From Hofstenia miamia (lineage: Eukaryota > Xenacoelomorpha > Acoela > Hofsteniidae), in assembly GCA_900660155.1 (NCBI GenBank), contig CABFPE010000149.1:115482-179481 (forward strand): 64,000 nt of DNA, written 5' to 3'. The position numbers were made by a program, and so were the translations under genes. Below the pieces are notes generated by a model. The model was not told the DNA's origin and made no database searches. It saw only the letters and a list, made by a program, of their open reading frames with translations. Below, piece after piece: positions 23,481 to 35,370 of this stretch (its first letter is position 1; the number at the start of each line of letters is the position of its first letter).

Positions 23481-24393
23481 TCACTTGAAATACTCCGGAA
23501 TAGCCAAACAATTGCTATGTTTGCTCTTCGCATATAGCAGACCCTTATCGGTTACACACCAATTGTAGCAGTGGAAGTAGCGATTCACCTCTGGTGAGGT
23601 GGGGAAGTAGGGGTCTTTCATTCTCTTCATTATCTGATCTAAGATCCAGTCGCGGTGCTGGTAGCAAATAATCTCTTCTTCTGATATCTCCTCTTTTAGT
23701 GATATAGCAAGAATAGGTTTTCCATTCCAATCAGCGCTTATCTCCAGTATTAGCTGATACTCAGCGTGTGGGATGAAGGAAAATGGTACCTTTCCACCAC
23801 CTGGTTTTTTGAGATCACGCTCGTAGCTCAGGAGAGCTGTCCAGTAGTCCGCATTCAAGTGAAGCTTTCCAGGGCGATGTTTGATGGTGAATGTGAAGTC
23901 ATTTAGATATTTGATCCATCTCGCTACTATAGTCAATCGGTCGCCGCTGAACTTCTTCAACCAGGCCAATGCACTATTATCGGTTCACACGGTGAACTTC
24001 TGGCCGAGTATGAAGTAACAAAATTTTTTCAGAGATTCTATGAGTGCGAGCATTTCGCACTTTGTCGCCCCATAATTCTTCTCAGATGTTCTGAGCTTTC
24101 AGCTAAAATATTGCACCAGACTTTCTACTCCATTAATGTCCTGACTGAGGATGCCGCTGATGGCGACCACGCTGGCGTCGCAATCAATTGTGAAGTCTTT
24201 TGTGTAGTCAGGAGTGTTTAAGGACGGTATCTTCTTAAGTTCTTTCTTGATTCCGTCGAGGGCTTCTTGCTCTTGCCAAGTCCATTTAAACTCGACGGAC
24301 TTTTTCAGCAGATTCGAGATGGTTCTGGTTTTGTTGGCAAGGTTCGGGATGAACATCCCATAGTAGTTTAGGAAGCCCATTAGGAGCTGAATG
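23481..24393 (-). pseudogene. Element B3 RNase H and tether
   Basis: The 24099-24380 frame has WTWQEQEALDGIKKEL and IDCDASVVAISGILSQ (first Asp), then a TGA at 24099-24101. KCEMLALIES (Glu) follows. At TDNSALAWL (second Asp) another TGA replaces the preceding Arg codon. The 23481-23969 frame has the tether MAWLKKFSGDRLTIV and RPGKLHLNADYWTALLSYERDL. It is an otherwise complete Ty3/gypsy RNase H. Confidence 0.85.
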
Positions 24394-24395
24394 TC

Positions 24396-25436
24396 TCAGC
24401 GGGTTCTTGGCATCTCTATTTTATCTAGAAAGTCTTTTGCGTTGTTCTTTATAGATATCTTTCCCGGCTCAACAACGTGACCAAGGAAAGTCACTTTAGT
24501 TTGAAGTAGCACACACTTAGTCCCGTTCACTTTAAGTCCCACTTGGCGCAATAAATCCAAGGTTCGACCAAGCTTCTCTAGATGCTCCTCAAACGTGTGG
24601 CTCACAACAAGAATGTCGTCGATATAGGCTAGGACGCCTGGTGCAAGGAGGTTTTCGCCATCTTTGAGGATTTTGGTGACGTAATGCTGGAAGGTGGCCG
24701 GCGTGTTACATAGACCAAAGGCCATGTACTTCCACTCATACAGCCCATATGGGGTGATGAAGGCAGTCTTCACAATGTCAGCAGGGCGCATGGGTACCTG
24801 CCAGTAGGCCTTACACAAGTCTAGACACAAGAAAAATTTGTACTTGCTAGCGTTGTACAGAAGATCTTTGATTCTGGGCAAGGGATACGTGTTTTTGATG
24901 GTGATGTCGTTGAGCTTGCGGAAGTCTATGCAGAGCCGGTACTTGTCGCCTTGGCGAATGAACACAGTAGGTGCCGCGTACGGGCTGTTGCTCCCTTGTA
25001 TGATCCCGCTTTCAATTAGGTCACTGAGGATCTTCTCGTATTCATGTTTCAAATTTTCCGGCAACCAATGTACAGGTAGTCGGATCGGGCGATCATGTTT
25101 AAGTTCAATGGCGTGCTCTTCACCTAAAGCTTGTCCAACGCTGATAGTGCCGTAGTTAAAAACTTTGTGCTTGCTGTAAAGTAGAGACGACAGAGACCTC
25201 CTTTCCTTGTGAGTTAGATGAGGATGAGAGCTCTCGGAGACTGTAGGCACCTTCACCGGACTCGAGGGGGCCTCGAGGTCATGCACCGCTGTACAGATCG
25301 GTAGACAGGTGACTGGGACGCTCTTGACTTTCACTGGTACCCCTATTAGTTGCAGCTGAGGGGCTCTAATCTTCACCGGAGAAGCCAACCCATTAAGGAC
25401 TGTGATGTATGTTTTTCCTCGGGTCACCTTGCACAA
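24396..25436 (-). pseudogene. Element B3 reverse transcriptase, intact 346-codon frame
   Basis: The best-preserved RT in the window. It copies element RNA into DNA. Visible blocks: YRLCIDFRKLNDITIKNTYP, FLCLDLCKAYWQVPM (catalytic Asp near residue 206), [22 protein letters not shown] (residues 271-275) and VTFLGHVVEPGKI. The first about 90 residues are the protease-RT linker. The frame ends at a TGA after PRTR; the RNase H part continues in the same frame with DIQLLMGFLNYYGMF. It lies in a Pol polyprotein that carries stops elsewhere, so it is not functional as a whole. Confidence 0.9.
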
Positions 25437-25472
25437 GTCAGGCGAGAAGGAGACCCTGTGAACGTATTTGCC

Positions 25473-25997
25473 TCAATGTCCAGATATCATGACATCCCCA
25501 TTGATGCTGGCGTCAGAGGAGACTGCCACTCTCGTCCAGTGCTTTGGCTCAAGAACTATGGGCTCATCTAATTCAAAGACGACCTCCTTCTTGGGGATCG
25601 TGACCAACTGCGTTGCCTCCTGGTCCTTGATGGAGATGGTACAATTTTTAAAGTTGATTACACAAGAGTTTCGCTCCAAGAAGTCATTCCCTAGTATGAG
25701 ATCGTAAGGGAGACGGTGGTTTGACGTATCTATCACTAATAAGTCAACCTTGAAAGGCTCTGAGTGGATTTTAATGGAGGCGTCAGTTAGCTTTCCTTTC
25801 AACGAGATTGGATTTCCAGAGGCATCTATCAACTTTGCATTAGAGGGATCCAACAAATCTCGACAGAAGCGCAATTCCTTGCAGCACTCATCACTGATGA
25901 TGGAGGCTGCCGCTCCTGTGTCCACCGTGGCATTAAAGATGTTTCCATTCATTTCGACTGGTATTAGATTTTTTCGAATTAACTGGGTGATCACCAA
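25473..25997 (-). pseudogene. Element B3 protease
   Basis: A 174-codon frame. The aspartic protease active site is VDTGAAASIISDE (Asp at residue 26) and the second conserved motif is LILGNDFL about 75 residues later. It matures Gag and Gag-Pol. The frame lies -1 relative to the nucleocapsid frame and is reached through the slippery site at 26045-26051. It ends at a stop (25473-25475) where relatives have a Trp-containing WINYV segment; the linker then continues in the same frame. Confidence 0.9.
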
Positions 25998-26041
25998 GAC
26001 GTTGTGATCTTGTGCGCGGTTTTCAGGAGGCAGTGCTCCAA

Positions 26042-27816
26042 CTAATTTAAATCTTGCGATGGGGTAGGATGATCAGCTTTGAGATTGACTAGGTCATCAA
26101 CACATAAGGTCTCAGTGGAGGGCTCATCAACAATAAAGCCTTCGCCGTTGGCAACAAGCTGGATCTTCACCTTGCATTGAGATTTTAAGTGTCCCTTTTT
26201 GCCGCACGTGTAACATCGCACCAACGACAAGTCAAGCATTCTCTTCCCAGGGGCGGGTTTCCTGATTTCGAAGCTTTTCGTTCAGGTGGCGCCGGAGAAC
26301 TTCATGATGTCACTGTTGATACGCTGAGATTTCTGGAGCATGTATACTCGCTGATCGCCTTACGGATTATTTCATGAAGGCTGTCCTCAGGATCGCACCT
26401 GACCTCTAGCCGATTTCTGATCAATGCAGGGAAACCTCGACAAATGTACGAGAACAAATCATGCTTGGAATATTCTTTCGACAGACTGCTCAGGCGGAAA
26501 AGGCGTTCAACCTGGGTTATGTAGTTTCAGATATCATCGCCAAATTTGAAAGACATGTTGCACAGAAGCGTCTTGTACTGGTGTTTAATGTGCGGCACAC
26601 AATAATGGTCTTCGAAGAACCCCACCAGCGTTTGATAGTCGGTTTTGATGTTTTGGTTGAGCATCATATACTGGTTGTAGGCCAACCCACTAAGATACAA
26701 GGGGAACTGCGACATGGCAGTCTCTTGTGAATTCTTATGTTGCTTCATAGTTAGTTCGAATAGAAAAAACCATTCGTCAAAGGACTGGGCGACAGCATCG
26801 ATTTGCCCAGTATATCTGGGTAGAACAGAGTGCTTGCTGTACACTGGTATCTGCCCATGTGACTCGAGAGGGAGGATCGACTCGCGGTACCTCAGCTGAT
26901 GTTTAGAATCGTTGTGTGGGCTGGTGTCACTCATATGCTGCTCCCTATACGCAGGAACAACAACCGTACTTACTGGATCAGGCAGCGATTGAACGTAGCC
27001 CGTTTGTGGAGTAGCTCCAGTTGTTAAAGTAGCGACTTGGGTAAGAGCCGCCTGAGCAAAGGTCGGCTGACTGTGAGAAGGTAAAGTAGCAGAGGGCGTA
27101 GACGAAGACACTCCGCACAAAGGAGCGACTGGAGGAGGCTGGTTTGCGCCAACGAGCTGAACCACTCAACCGATAATTCTTTCAGCTAACTCGTCCAGGG
27201 CTTCATTTAACATGACATGAGTAACGTATTCGTTGTTTCGGCTGCCTCAAGGAGGTGAGCTATCCTCTTGTTGATTCAATTTGTCCATAGACCTTTTCAG
27301 TTCGTGAATCTGTAACTCGAGAGCGAAGGTTGACTCCAGCATCTGTCTCTCCATGCACTGATAGGCTACGTGCTGGGTATTAATCTCGGCTTGAAGGGAT
27401 TTGACCTGGCGTTCACTCTCCATTCGTAACGCTACTTGCTGTGATAATTCATCCCGCAAATGCTCAATTTCAGCTAGGTGTACATCGAAGTGAGGAGTAG
27501 ATTGCTGTTCGCGACCACTAGCATTACTACGAGGATGCAAGGGAATAGGTGGAGCATTCTGCATGTTCAATACGCGTCGCGGGTTTCTGTTGAATGACGG
27601 ACTTGTGTTGGCATTGCTATAAGGGATAGTAGATGCGTTGTGGCTATCATCCATTCTTTGAACAGTAGGAGAAGTCAGAGGGCAGAAGTTCAACAACGAT
27701 CCAACGGTGCAAGGGGCAACGTCCGGGCTACCAATGCTTGCACAGGGGACACTCCGAATGGGAGGAGTCCCAAAAGTAGGAGAATAAATTACAGTATGAC
27801 TCGAACTAGAATCCAT
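26042..27816 (-). pseudogene. Element B3 gag
   Basis: The start codon at 27814-27816 (MDSSSSHTVIYSPTFGTPP) is chosen because A and B2 start alike; the open frame extends further upstream without homology. Order: Pro/Ser-rich N-terminus, coiled coil at about 27250-27480 (EIEHLRDELSQQVALRMESE and following heptads), linker rich in Pro/Ala/Thr, capsid at 26527-26830 (FDEWFFLFELTMKQ, SQFPLYLSGLAYNQYMML), CCHC knuckle CYTCGKKGHLKSQC (intact) in 26042-26239. TGA stops near 27250, 27166 and 26527, mostly CGA-derived, plus at least one frameshift before the knuckle. Confidence 0.85.
26045..26051 (-). promoter_or_regulatory. Slippery heptamer T TTA AAT at gag stop (B3)
   Basis: In the gag frame the codons are GAT TTA AAT TAG; the TAG is 26042-26044. 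A -1 slip continues FKLVGALPPEN and runs without a stop into protease. Element E (46304-46310) and F (33469-33475) have TTTAAAC at the same place. TTTAAAC and TTTAAAT are recognised efficient -1 frameshift heptamers. Confidence 0.8.
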
Positions 27817-28224
27817 TGGAATGTAAAGAACAAAACAACAATTTTCAGAACTGACAATGGGAGCACTCCCATGCACACAGGAACAAAACAAAGATACTTA
27901 CAAGGGGTAACAGTGATTAACAGACCAAAAAGGGAAGAAATGAACACGGCTGTACTTGGTAATAAATCCAACGACGTAAAAAGCACTAGTAACAAGTAAA
28001 ACAAACAAGAGATTTAACAGTTGACATCAGCCAAATAAGAAACGCAGAAGTGGCGTCATCATCCTTCGAGTGTGAGGAAGTTAATGAATACATTGACTGG
28101 TGACTTTCCATGAAGTCTCAAAACAATAATACGTACCAAAACGAAAACCAACTCACCACCAAACCATCGAGGGAAAACAACAGGATTAAACAGTTATCAC
28201 GTCAGCGTCCTGTCACGGTCGCCA
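27817..28224 (-). other. Element B3 leader with tRNA-Arg-like primer-binding site
   Basis: About 400 nt of untranslated leader. The PBS at 28209-28224 reads TGGCGACCGTGACAGG on the minus strand directly after the LTR end. This is the form I recall for the tRNA-Arg-primed 412/mdg1 elements. Confidence 0.75.
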
Positions 28225-29150
28225 TGTAGAATCAGTGGCTGGTAGGAAAACTTAACTAGAAACTTAATTGACTCCACAAAAGGTTTGAATAGCATTTACA
28301 GAACAGCCACGATTCCAGGAAGGGAGTAACACAGAATTTATAACATATAGATGTAACATTGGTAATTCATCCAAGTAACAGAACTACTTTTAGGTAAGAA
28401 CCAAGATGACCAATTCCTATGGCTTCCAGCCGAAGCAGAACATCCAGAAGTAAAGTGCTTAACCTATTGACTGGTGCTACCCTATTTGTCTCACTTGCTT
28501 AATTTCTATCTCACTTCAAAACTACAAACTCTCATTTTCATTGTTATCTCTCAGCTAACTATTAAATAATCTGTAATTGCCAGATATTCATGCTAGCCAA
28601 CAGCATGGTATCATCACAGTGTTAGGTTGTATAAGTGCATGTACGTGTTGAAATATGAATGAGAGATTTATTATTTCCTTATACATAACCATATACATAA
28701 CTTAATGAACCACAATTCGGACTGGGTAATCAAAAGACCCCCAGAAGCAACGTGTTGCCCTGTGCTCGTGAAAGCACTCCCGAATTGTCGCTGATCTTAA
28801 GCAATAAGTTTCATTTAAGATAATAAATAAATAAGAAACACAATGGTAAAGACGGCAGTTAAGAGTAGACAAAGTCTATTGAACATTCGCTACAGTTGTC
28901 TCAGTTTATATACAAGAATCGTTATTATTACCTGCCTTTGTTTACAATACTTCAGATAGCAACGTAGTTTAACATGATCAATTATAATTCCCTCATAAAA
29001 TTCAATTTGAGCAAATAAAAGCACCAACAAGGGGACACCAATTAAATGATAGCAAACTAGGATCGAAATAAATCGATACGTCATAGTGACGTAATAATAC
29101 AAAGATATAATAAAAGAATAAATTCAACAGAATCCCCGAGCAACTCTACA
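28225..29150 (-). repeat. Element B3 5' LTR
   Basis: 926 bp from TGTAGAATCAG to GCAACTCTACA. Its left neighbour is a PBS and its right neighbour is not a polypurine tract but element D pol, so this is the outer 5' end of an element and not an LTR shared in tandem. Its U3 (28990-29150) differs clearly from the B2 LTR pair. Outer flank GTAA at 29151-29154 should recur at the unseen left end. Confidence 0.85.
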
Positions 29151-29358
29151 GTAAGATAGTAACCTTGGTAATTGTAGCAACATTACTGTTACTTGTATTT
29201 TGCCTAGGCATAGAGTTAGAGACCAAGCGTATTTAGATCATTTAAATACCCAAGATTGGGAACTCAATTTAATTTCTATGTTTAGTAACCAAGTCACAAT
29301 AGATGAAATTAACAGAAAATCAGCTGCCCACAAGGAGATGAGTGAGGTAAAGACATAA
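29151..29358 (+). pseudogene. Element D pol tail fragment
   Basis: The frame contains LPRHRVRDQAYLDHLN and WELNLISMFSN, matching LPLRCARENQPYDPNIWDLN of A pol. It ends MSEVKT and a stop. The integrase domain is missing to the left. Confidence 0.7.
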
Positions 29359-29456
29359 TCTATGAGATGAAAGGAGTTAAGACGTCCTCCCCATCAAGCA
29401 GAGGAGAGCATATCCCACAAATGAGGCAGGATGCAAGAGGACTCAAGTAGCAGACA

Positions 29457-32429
29457 GTGCTACTACTTCAGGTGACAAATAGCCCTTGGGAGCAGACCTC
29501 AGATGACTACTTGGGGCAACAAATAGCCCTTTGGGAGTCTGAGGAGCCAAGTAAGTACAGAGTGCCTTTTGCTAATATAAGTGCTAACATCCAACCATCC
29601 TGTAGTGACTCAAAAACCCCTTCTAACCCTGGTCCATCATCACACACATCTACTAGTGTTAGATCTCAAAAGAATGAAGAATGCCAGAGAAAGACTTCCA
29701 AGGTAGGAGATGAGATACTGCATTCTTACTTTATTGCTACCCCTAAGGCAGTAAGTTTTGTGCACAATAATCTATCTGAAGAGACAAAGAACAAAGTAAG
29801 GTGGACCTTCAACACTAAGTTGCTCAGCTGTTCCACAGATCTAATCCCATTCATTATTGATGCTGAGCATAGGCCTAAAATTAACATTATTATTTGCTAT
29901 GACTCAAAAATGCATGGCGGGCTCAAGAGGCCCTATTGGCACAGCATGGTCCACACTATGTTTGATGAGGGCTTTAATCTTACTAATCTGTGTCAGTTTT
30001 TGAATAGCAAGAAAGAAATCAAGAAATTTGAATGTGTAAATATAGACTTTGAAAATCAACTAGTTATTTATTTTTTCTGTGTCAGCAAAGTAAACCACCT
30101 GAAGATAATGGAGAAAATTGAGATTGCCTAAAGGTTGGCAAAAATTGAGAACATCTGGTTAGCAATGTTCCTAAAAGAAGAGTATCAGGATGATATCCCT
30201 GACCCTGTTGAGAGCCTCCATTTCAGGATGGAAAACTTCATTATTTTGTATAGTAGCTTGTACCACCCCACTAGCATGTACCAATCAGGTATTTTCTCAG
30301 TCACAAAGCTTGTTTACATAGACTTGCTTCTTTGTAAAAAGGTCCCCACACACCGCCTTGCAGTTGATACCAGGCTCATAATAGATGCAGCCATTCATGT
30401 GCAAACACTGGAATTGATTAACATCAACCTGCCAGGCCTTCCTTTGGTCATTGACATGCACTTCAGCTTTGTGTTTTCACAGAGCTCTACCATAATGGCA
30501 GAAATTGATGAGATTTGGACAAACCTCAAAGCAGATAAGAACCCCAAGTCCATCTTGCCCACTATAATCATCCACAGCCCAATGTCTCAATACTCTTGAT
30601 CCATTGAGCGCCTTTTGATGGAATTGTGCATTTCATATACATCTCAGGACCAGCAAAATTATGCTGAAAAGCTTTTCACAGAGAAATTCATGCCACCTAT
30701 CCAGTTGTGTGGAGCAGTATGGGTCTTAGCAATTTTCCTCACACAAGATCCTCACTTACTGCTACCTCTGGATCATAGCACAAGGGAATGGTGAGCCAAA
30801 AAGTGTATGCATGAGATCACAGTATGTCTGGCCACATGGAACTGGCTCTTACACACATGCACCCTACCATTGTCACCAGGGAAAACGAAAAAGGCAATGG
30901 AATGCTTCAAAAAATTCTATGCCAGACTCATCAGAGCAAGCAGTCCACTTGGCTGCCTTTCACCTCAGATGATTGTTAACTGTCTTGGCATCACATTCAC
31001 TAATTTGAACATTTTTTCTAAGACACTAAAAAAGTATTTATGGGGAGCAAATGCAGAGACCAAGTTTCCTTCCTTAGAATCAGAGTATGTGCTGCTTTGT
31101 ACTAACTGTCTAATTTGCCAAGAACCAGGATCCACACAGCAATTCTTGGAACTGGTGAACCAATATAATATTCATTTGAAAACAGAAATTCTGTTCAATT
31201 TTTAAAAGTTTAATTATCCTGAGTGTGGCTATAACAAGATTGTCAAGGCAAGAAGAATAAGCTGTGAGAGATGGTGAGATTATTCCCATCACTGTTATTG
31301 AACAGACCATGTGATCCCTGGAATAGTTCTACCACAAAGAAGAGCTCCTATCATCTTCTGCTATTGAGGTGTCCCCTGCTACTAAAGCCCACATCAAGGC
31401 TGTTAATTTGCAAAAATTCTCAGGCACTACCAGAACTCCTGTACATAAGCCCACATGGCTGATTACTGAGGTTGAACATATATTAACCATCAAACACGAC
31501 CTGGTTGAGACAAATGTGGAGAAGAACGACTTGCTATGCATACTTCCACTGTGGATCATGACTCCATTGATCCTCCCATCTTGGCGAGTAAAAAAGTGGC
31601 GTAGAAAAGTCTCTGCACACCTCTCTGATAAGATTAACTATGTATCAACAGCCACAGAAGTCGCAAAAGCCATGCAAACCCCAGAGTACAGAGTAACCAG
31701 AGATACTATTATTGAGGACAGTAATCCTGAATGCGTCTTTATAGATGGGAAACTGACAATTAAGGACATCTTCCAAAAAGGACAGCCAGTAAAAACCCAG
31801 TTACAGAAGATCCACACAAGATTGCAACACTAGATCATTGAGTCCTCATATTATTCCAAGCATCAGGAGACCTTATTTTGGTTAACAGCATTGAAACCAT
31901 GACAAGATATTATGACATCATGAAAAGGATTGAAACAATTATGATGATCTGAGCTGAAGTTACCAATACAGAGGAGATGACTCTCCAACAGGTCAATGAA
32001 TACTGCTCATTGTTCATGGACCATGAAACTCACATGGGGTAACTTAGAGAAGTGTTCACATACTTCTACCCAAGCACTCAGATTAGCACATAAGATGCCC
32101 ACACTTCAGATACTGATGTGCTAATGACTTTGATGATTGCCTTAAAAGGTCTGTGGCTCTACAAGTGTTTTTATGATATGTTTACAAGAAGATTGAACAA
32201 CCTACATTGTAACTGTCCTATTAGCTCCCAATTACCAGAGATAGAATTCTTTCACCTAAAGAATGAGGCTGTAACTCAGAGAGAGGCTTTGATGCAAATT
32301 ACCTAGTGACTCAGATATGCTGAAGTGGTCTTGGGACAACATCCTAGCTATTGGGATGGTAGAGGAAACCCAGAAACTCTTGTCAGGTCCTATGGTCCAA
32401 TTCCTACCACAAATTTAATAGTGCAATGG
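29457..32429 (+). pseudogene. Element D ORF3, near full length, broken
   Basis: Pieces: 29457-30131, 30135-30599 and 30807-31205 in one frame, then 31369-31833 and 32118-32306. N-terminal blocks VGDEILHSYFIATPKA, NNLSEETKNKVRW and YWHSMVHTMFDEGF; middle IMEKIEIA, LHFRMENFIILYSS, VPTHRLAVDTRLIID; then KKYLWGANAETKF; C-terminal LPSWRVKKWRRKVS, RYYDIMKRIET and DVLMTLMIALKGLWLYK. The last three match E ORF3 (LPTWRLKD, YRYYDVMRHLE, VIMTLMIVIKGLKVYK) and are absent from A and B. About 950 codons in all. At the codon where A and B have TGA, D has TGT (Cys). Function unknown. Confidence 0.75.
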
Positions 32430-32432
32430 GGG

Positions 32433-33376
32433 TGTAGAGTCACTCAATGCCCTATTTTTCCTTTTTATTTATTTTGACGTCCTGATTTGATGATTTGGTG
32501 CTATCAATTTATATCAATTTCTTTTAAATCAATTTATTTACATTTTCAAGTGCAGTTATTTGACAGAATTATTATCTGTCCCTCAGTTCATATTATGTGT
32601 GATTGCTCATTTTAACTTTGTGAGGGAAATTGTGTTTAGACTGTAAACAGTTACCAGGTAATAATTTACATAATTTTGTAATAAATAGATGAGGGAACTG
32701 CAGCTAAGTGCACAATAAATTTGTCTTCCTCCAACTGCATTTGATCTTTTCTTACTTTTATTATCTAGTAACCCCCTTTAGATTTGTCATCAAGGATTTG
32801 GTTATGATAATTATTGCTTAAGATCCAGCTACAAATCAGGAGGAACCTGCACTGGGTCTGGGGCAACAAGTAGCTCCTTAACAGTGACAGCCTGAATTGT
32901 GGTTGCTTTAGATTATGGTGAAGTGTAGGGAATAAGAACTTTTTATTTGATTGATTCATACATGCACATAGTATTAACACACTGCAAATATAGTAAGCCA
33001 TTGGCAAATGTGAATGCACAGCAATTATGTGACTTTTGTTTATTATTCATTTACATGAGCTGAGATAATAGAACTCTGAGATAAATTGTTTATTGTGCTA
33101 GAAATTAATACTTGAGACACACAATTAGCACCTTAGTGAGTAAGGATGGCTTCATGGATATGGCTTTGGTATGATGCCATGTGAATTGGTCACTGCTGGA
33201 AGTCTGTTCTCTATAGAATTTCTGCTTTTCTTGAGTAAATCAGTGAACCACTAATGTTTCTTTCTTTTGTTGGAATGTGGGTCACTCTCTACAATGGTAA
33301 ACTTTGCAACCTTTGATCTTAAGTCTTTAGTTTCCCAGTACCACTAGAGTAGCCAGGGCTCCCCCATGATTCTACA
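32433..33376 (+). repeat. Element D 3' LTR
   Basis: 944 bp from TGTAGAGTCACTC (after GCAATGGGGG as polypurine tract) to CATGATTCTACA. It aligns with the reverse complement of the A and B LTRs along its length, for example GCCATGTGAATTGGTCA against GCCATAGGAATTGGTCA. Confidence 0.8.
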
Positions 33377-34245
33377 ATTTACTTCAATTGGTATTACATT
33401 TTTATGCATCATATTTGTTATTAACAAAATATCCTGTTCTCAGTTCTCATAAGGAGGCACTCCCATTAGTTTAAATCATGTGGGCTGGCCTTGTCTTCTA
33501 GAGCCAATTCATTAATCTTGTTTCTGGGTTCTTCTATCAAAAACCCATTTCCTGCAGCAATTATGTAAATAGCTGCATTACATTTGTTCTTCAAATGTCC
33601 CTTTTGATCACACTGGTAACATCTTACTTCAGCATCAAGCTTTTTCTTAACCACCATCCCACCAAATTTAATGACTTCTTTCTCAGTAGGGCTATATATT
33701 TCCTGTTTACCTTTCATCCTCCCTAGCATCTTTGTCAATTCTAGTATAGTTGTGTAGAAAATCACTTTACTAATGAGTATATGCAAATCATCCTCTGGAT
33801 TGCATTTCAGTTCAAGCCAATTTTGGATGTGATAAGGGAACCCTCAACAGACATAGGAAAAGAGATCATGGCAAGAGTACTCTGGTGAGAACTTACTCAG
33901 TCAAAACAATTGCTCCACTTGTGAAAGATAGTTTTGCACATCATCCCCTTTCTTGAAAGACATTTTGCAGGGGCTATAATGGTCTTCCAAATAACCTATA
34001 AGGGATTGATAGTCTGTCTTTGTTTCTCAATCAAGCATCATATATTGATTGTACACCAATCCTTGAAGGTACAGGGGAAATTGAACTACACCACTCTCTT
34101 GGCTAATGCAATGTTGCTTCTTGGTGATTTTGAATAGGAAGAACCACTCATCAAAGGATTTGAGAGACTTCATCAATTCATCTGGTGAACTTAGGTAGAA
34201 CAGATTGTTTGTTAAGGTATTCATTGTTATGGGTGCTAGACAAGA
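33377..34245 (-). pseudogene. Element F: gag-protease fragment of a diverged relative
   Basis: Minus strand. Capsid piece 34027-34224 (FDEWFFLFKITKKQHC, VQFPLYLQGLVYNQYMMLD) followed by a nucleocapsid frame 33466-33786 with CYQCDQKGHLKNKC, an intact CCHC knuckle. The gag stop TAA (33466-33468) is preceded by TTTAAAC. The -1 frame leads to ILLITNMMHKNVIPIEVN, the start of protease, and is cut at 33377 by D's LTR. It shares about half of its residues with B gag, so it is neither B2 nor B3. Confidence 0.75.
33469..33475 (-). promoter_or_regulatory. Slippery heptamer T TTA AAC at gag stop (F)
   Basis: The gag frame reads GAT TTA AAC TAA. A -1 slip gives FKLMGVPPYEN, then one TGA, then protease. 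Same position as in B3 and E. Confidence 0.75.
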
Positions 34246-34370
34246 GAATTTACTGAGTGAACTGGGGCCTGCTAGTTGTTACAGACTTGGTCAGCAGTAG
34301 TATAATAATGAGTGAAGGAGATCTCACTTTTTTCTGATTGGTCGAGAGGTGGAGTGAAGGAGATCTCACT
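34246..34370. repeat. Short repeat at gap edge
   Basis: The unit GAGTGAAGGAGATCTCACT occurs at 34311-34329 and 34352-34370, separated by a 22-bp spacer (TTTTTCTGATTGGTCGAGAGGTG, approximately), and then the gap starts. It suggests a minisatellite that stopped the assembly. No similarity to the neighbouring elements was seen. Confidence 0.6.
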
Positions 34371-35370
34371 NNNNNNNNNNNNNNNNNNNNNNNNNNNNNN
34401 NNNNNNNNNNNNNNNNNNNNNNNNNNNNNNNNNNNNNNNNNNNNNNNNNNNNNNNNNNNNNNNNNNNNNNNNNNNNNNNNNNNNNNNNNNNNNNNNNNNN
34501 NNNNNNNNNNNNNNNNNNNNNNNNNNNNNNNNNNNNNNNNNNNNNNNNNNNNNNNNNNNNNNNNNNNNNNNNNNNNNNNNNNNNNNNNNNNNNNNNNNNN
34601 NNNNNNNNNNNNNNNNNNNNNNNNNNNNNNNNNNNNNNNNNNNNNNNNNNNNNNNNNNNNNNNNNNNNNNNNNNNNNNNNNNNNNNNNNNNNNNNNNNNN
34701 NNNNNNNNNNNNNNNNNNNNNNNNNNNNNNNNNNNNNNNNNNNNNNNNNNNNNNNNNNNNNNNNNNNNNNNNNNNNNNNNNNNNNNNNNNNNNNNNNNNN
34801 NNNNNNNNNNNNNNNNNNNNNNNNNNNNNNNNNNNNNNNNNNNNNNNNNNNNNNNNNNNNNNNNNNNNNNNNNNNNNNNNNNNNNNNNNNNNNNNNNNNN
34901 NNNNNNNNNNNNNNNNNNNNNNNNNNNNNNNNNNNNNNNNNNNNNNNNNNNNNNNNNNNNNNNNNNNNNNNNNNNNNNNNNNNNNNNNNNNNNNNNNNNN
35001 NNNNNNNNNNNNNNNNNNNNNNNNNNNNNNNNNNNNNNNNNNNNNNNNNNNNNNNNNNNNNNNNNNNNNNNNNNNNNNNNNNNNNNNNNNNNNNNNNNNN
35101 NNNNNNNNNNNNNNNNNNNNNNNNNNNNNNNNNNNNNNNNNNNNNNNNNNNNNNNNNNNNNNNNNNNNNNNNNNNNNNNNNNNNNNNNNNNNNNNNNNNN
35201 NNNNNNNNNNNNNNNNNNNNNNNNNNNNNNNNNNNNNNNNNNNNNNNNNNNNNNNNNNNNNNNNNNNNNNNNNNNNNNNNNNNNNNNNNNNNNNNNNNNN
35301 NNNNNNNNNNNNNNNNNNNNNNNNNNNNNNNNNNNNNNNNNNNNNNNNNNNNNNNNNNNNNNNNNNNNNN
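34371..35370. other. Assembly gap, 1000 N
   Basis: Exactly 1000 N between a minisatellite-like repeat and element B2 gag. The rest of B2 gag and pol may lie here or further left. Confidence 0.99.

Larger units (their letters stand above)
29151..33376 (+). mobile_element. Element D: 3' part of a plus-strand Ty3/gypsy element, cut by B3
   Basis: Consists of a pol tail (29151-29358), ORF3 (29457-32429) and a 3' LTR (32433-33376). Everything upstream of the pol tail is missing because B3's 5' LTR abuts it at 29150/29151. Family is that of A and B by ORF3 and LTR similarity, but clearly diverged. The right flank ATTT (33377-33380) is the expected target duplication. Very CpG-poor. Confidence 0.8.
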
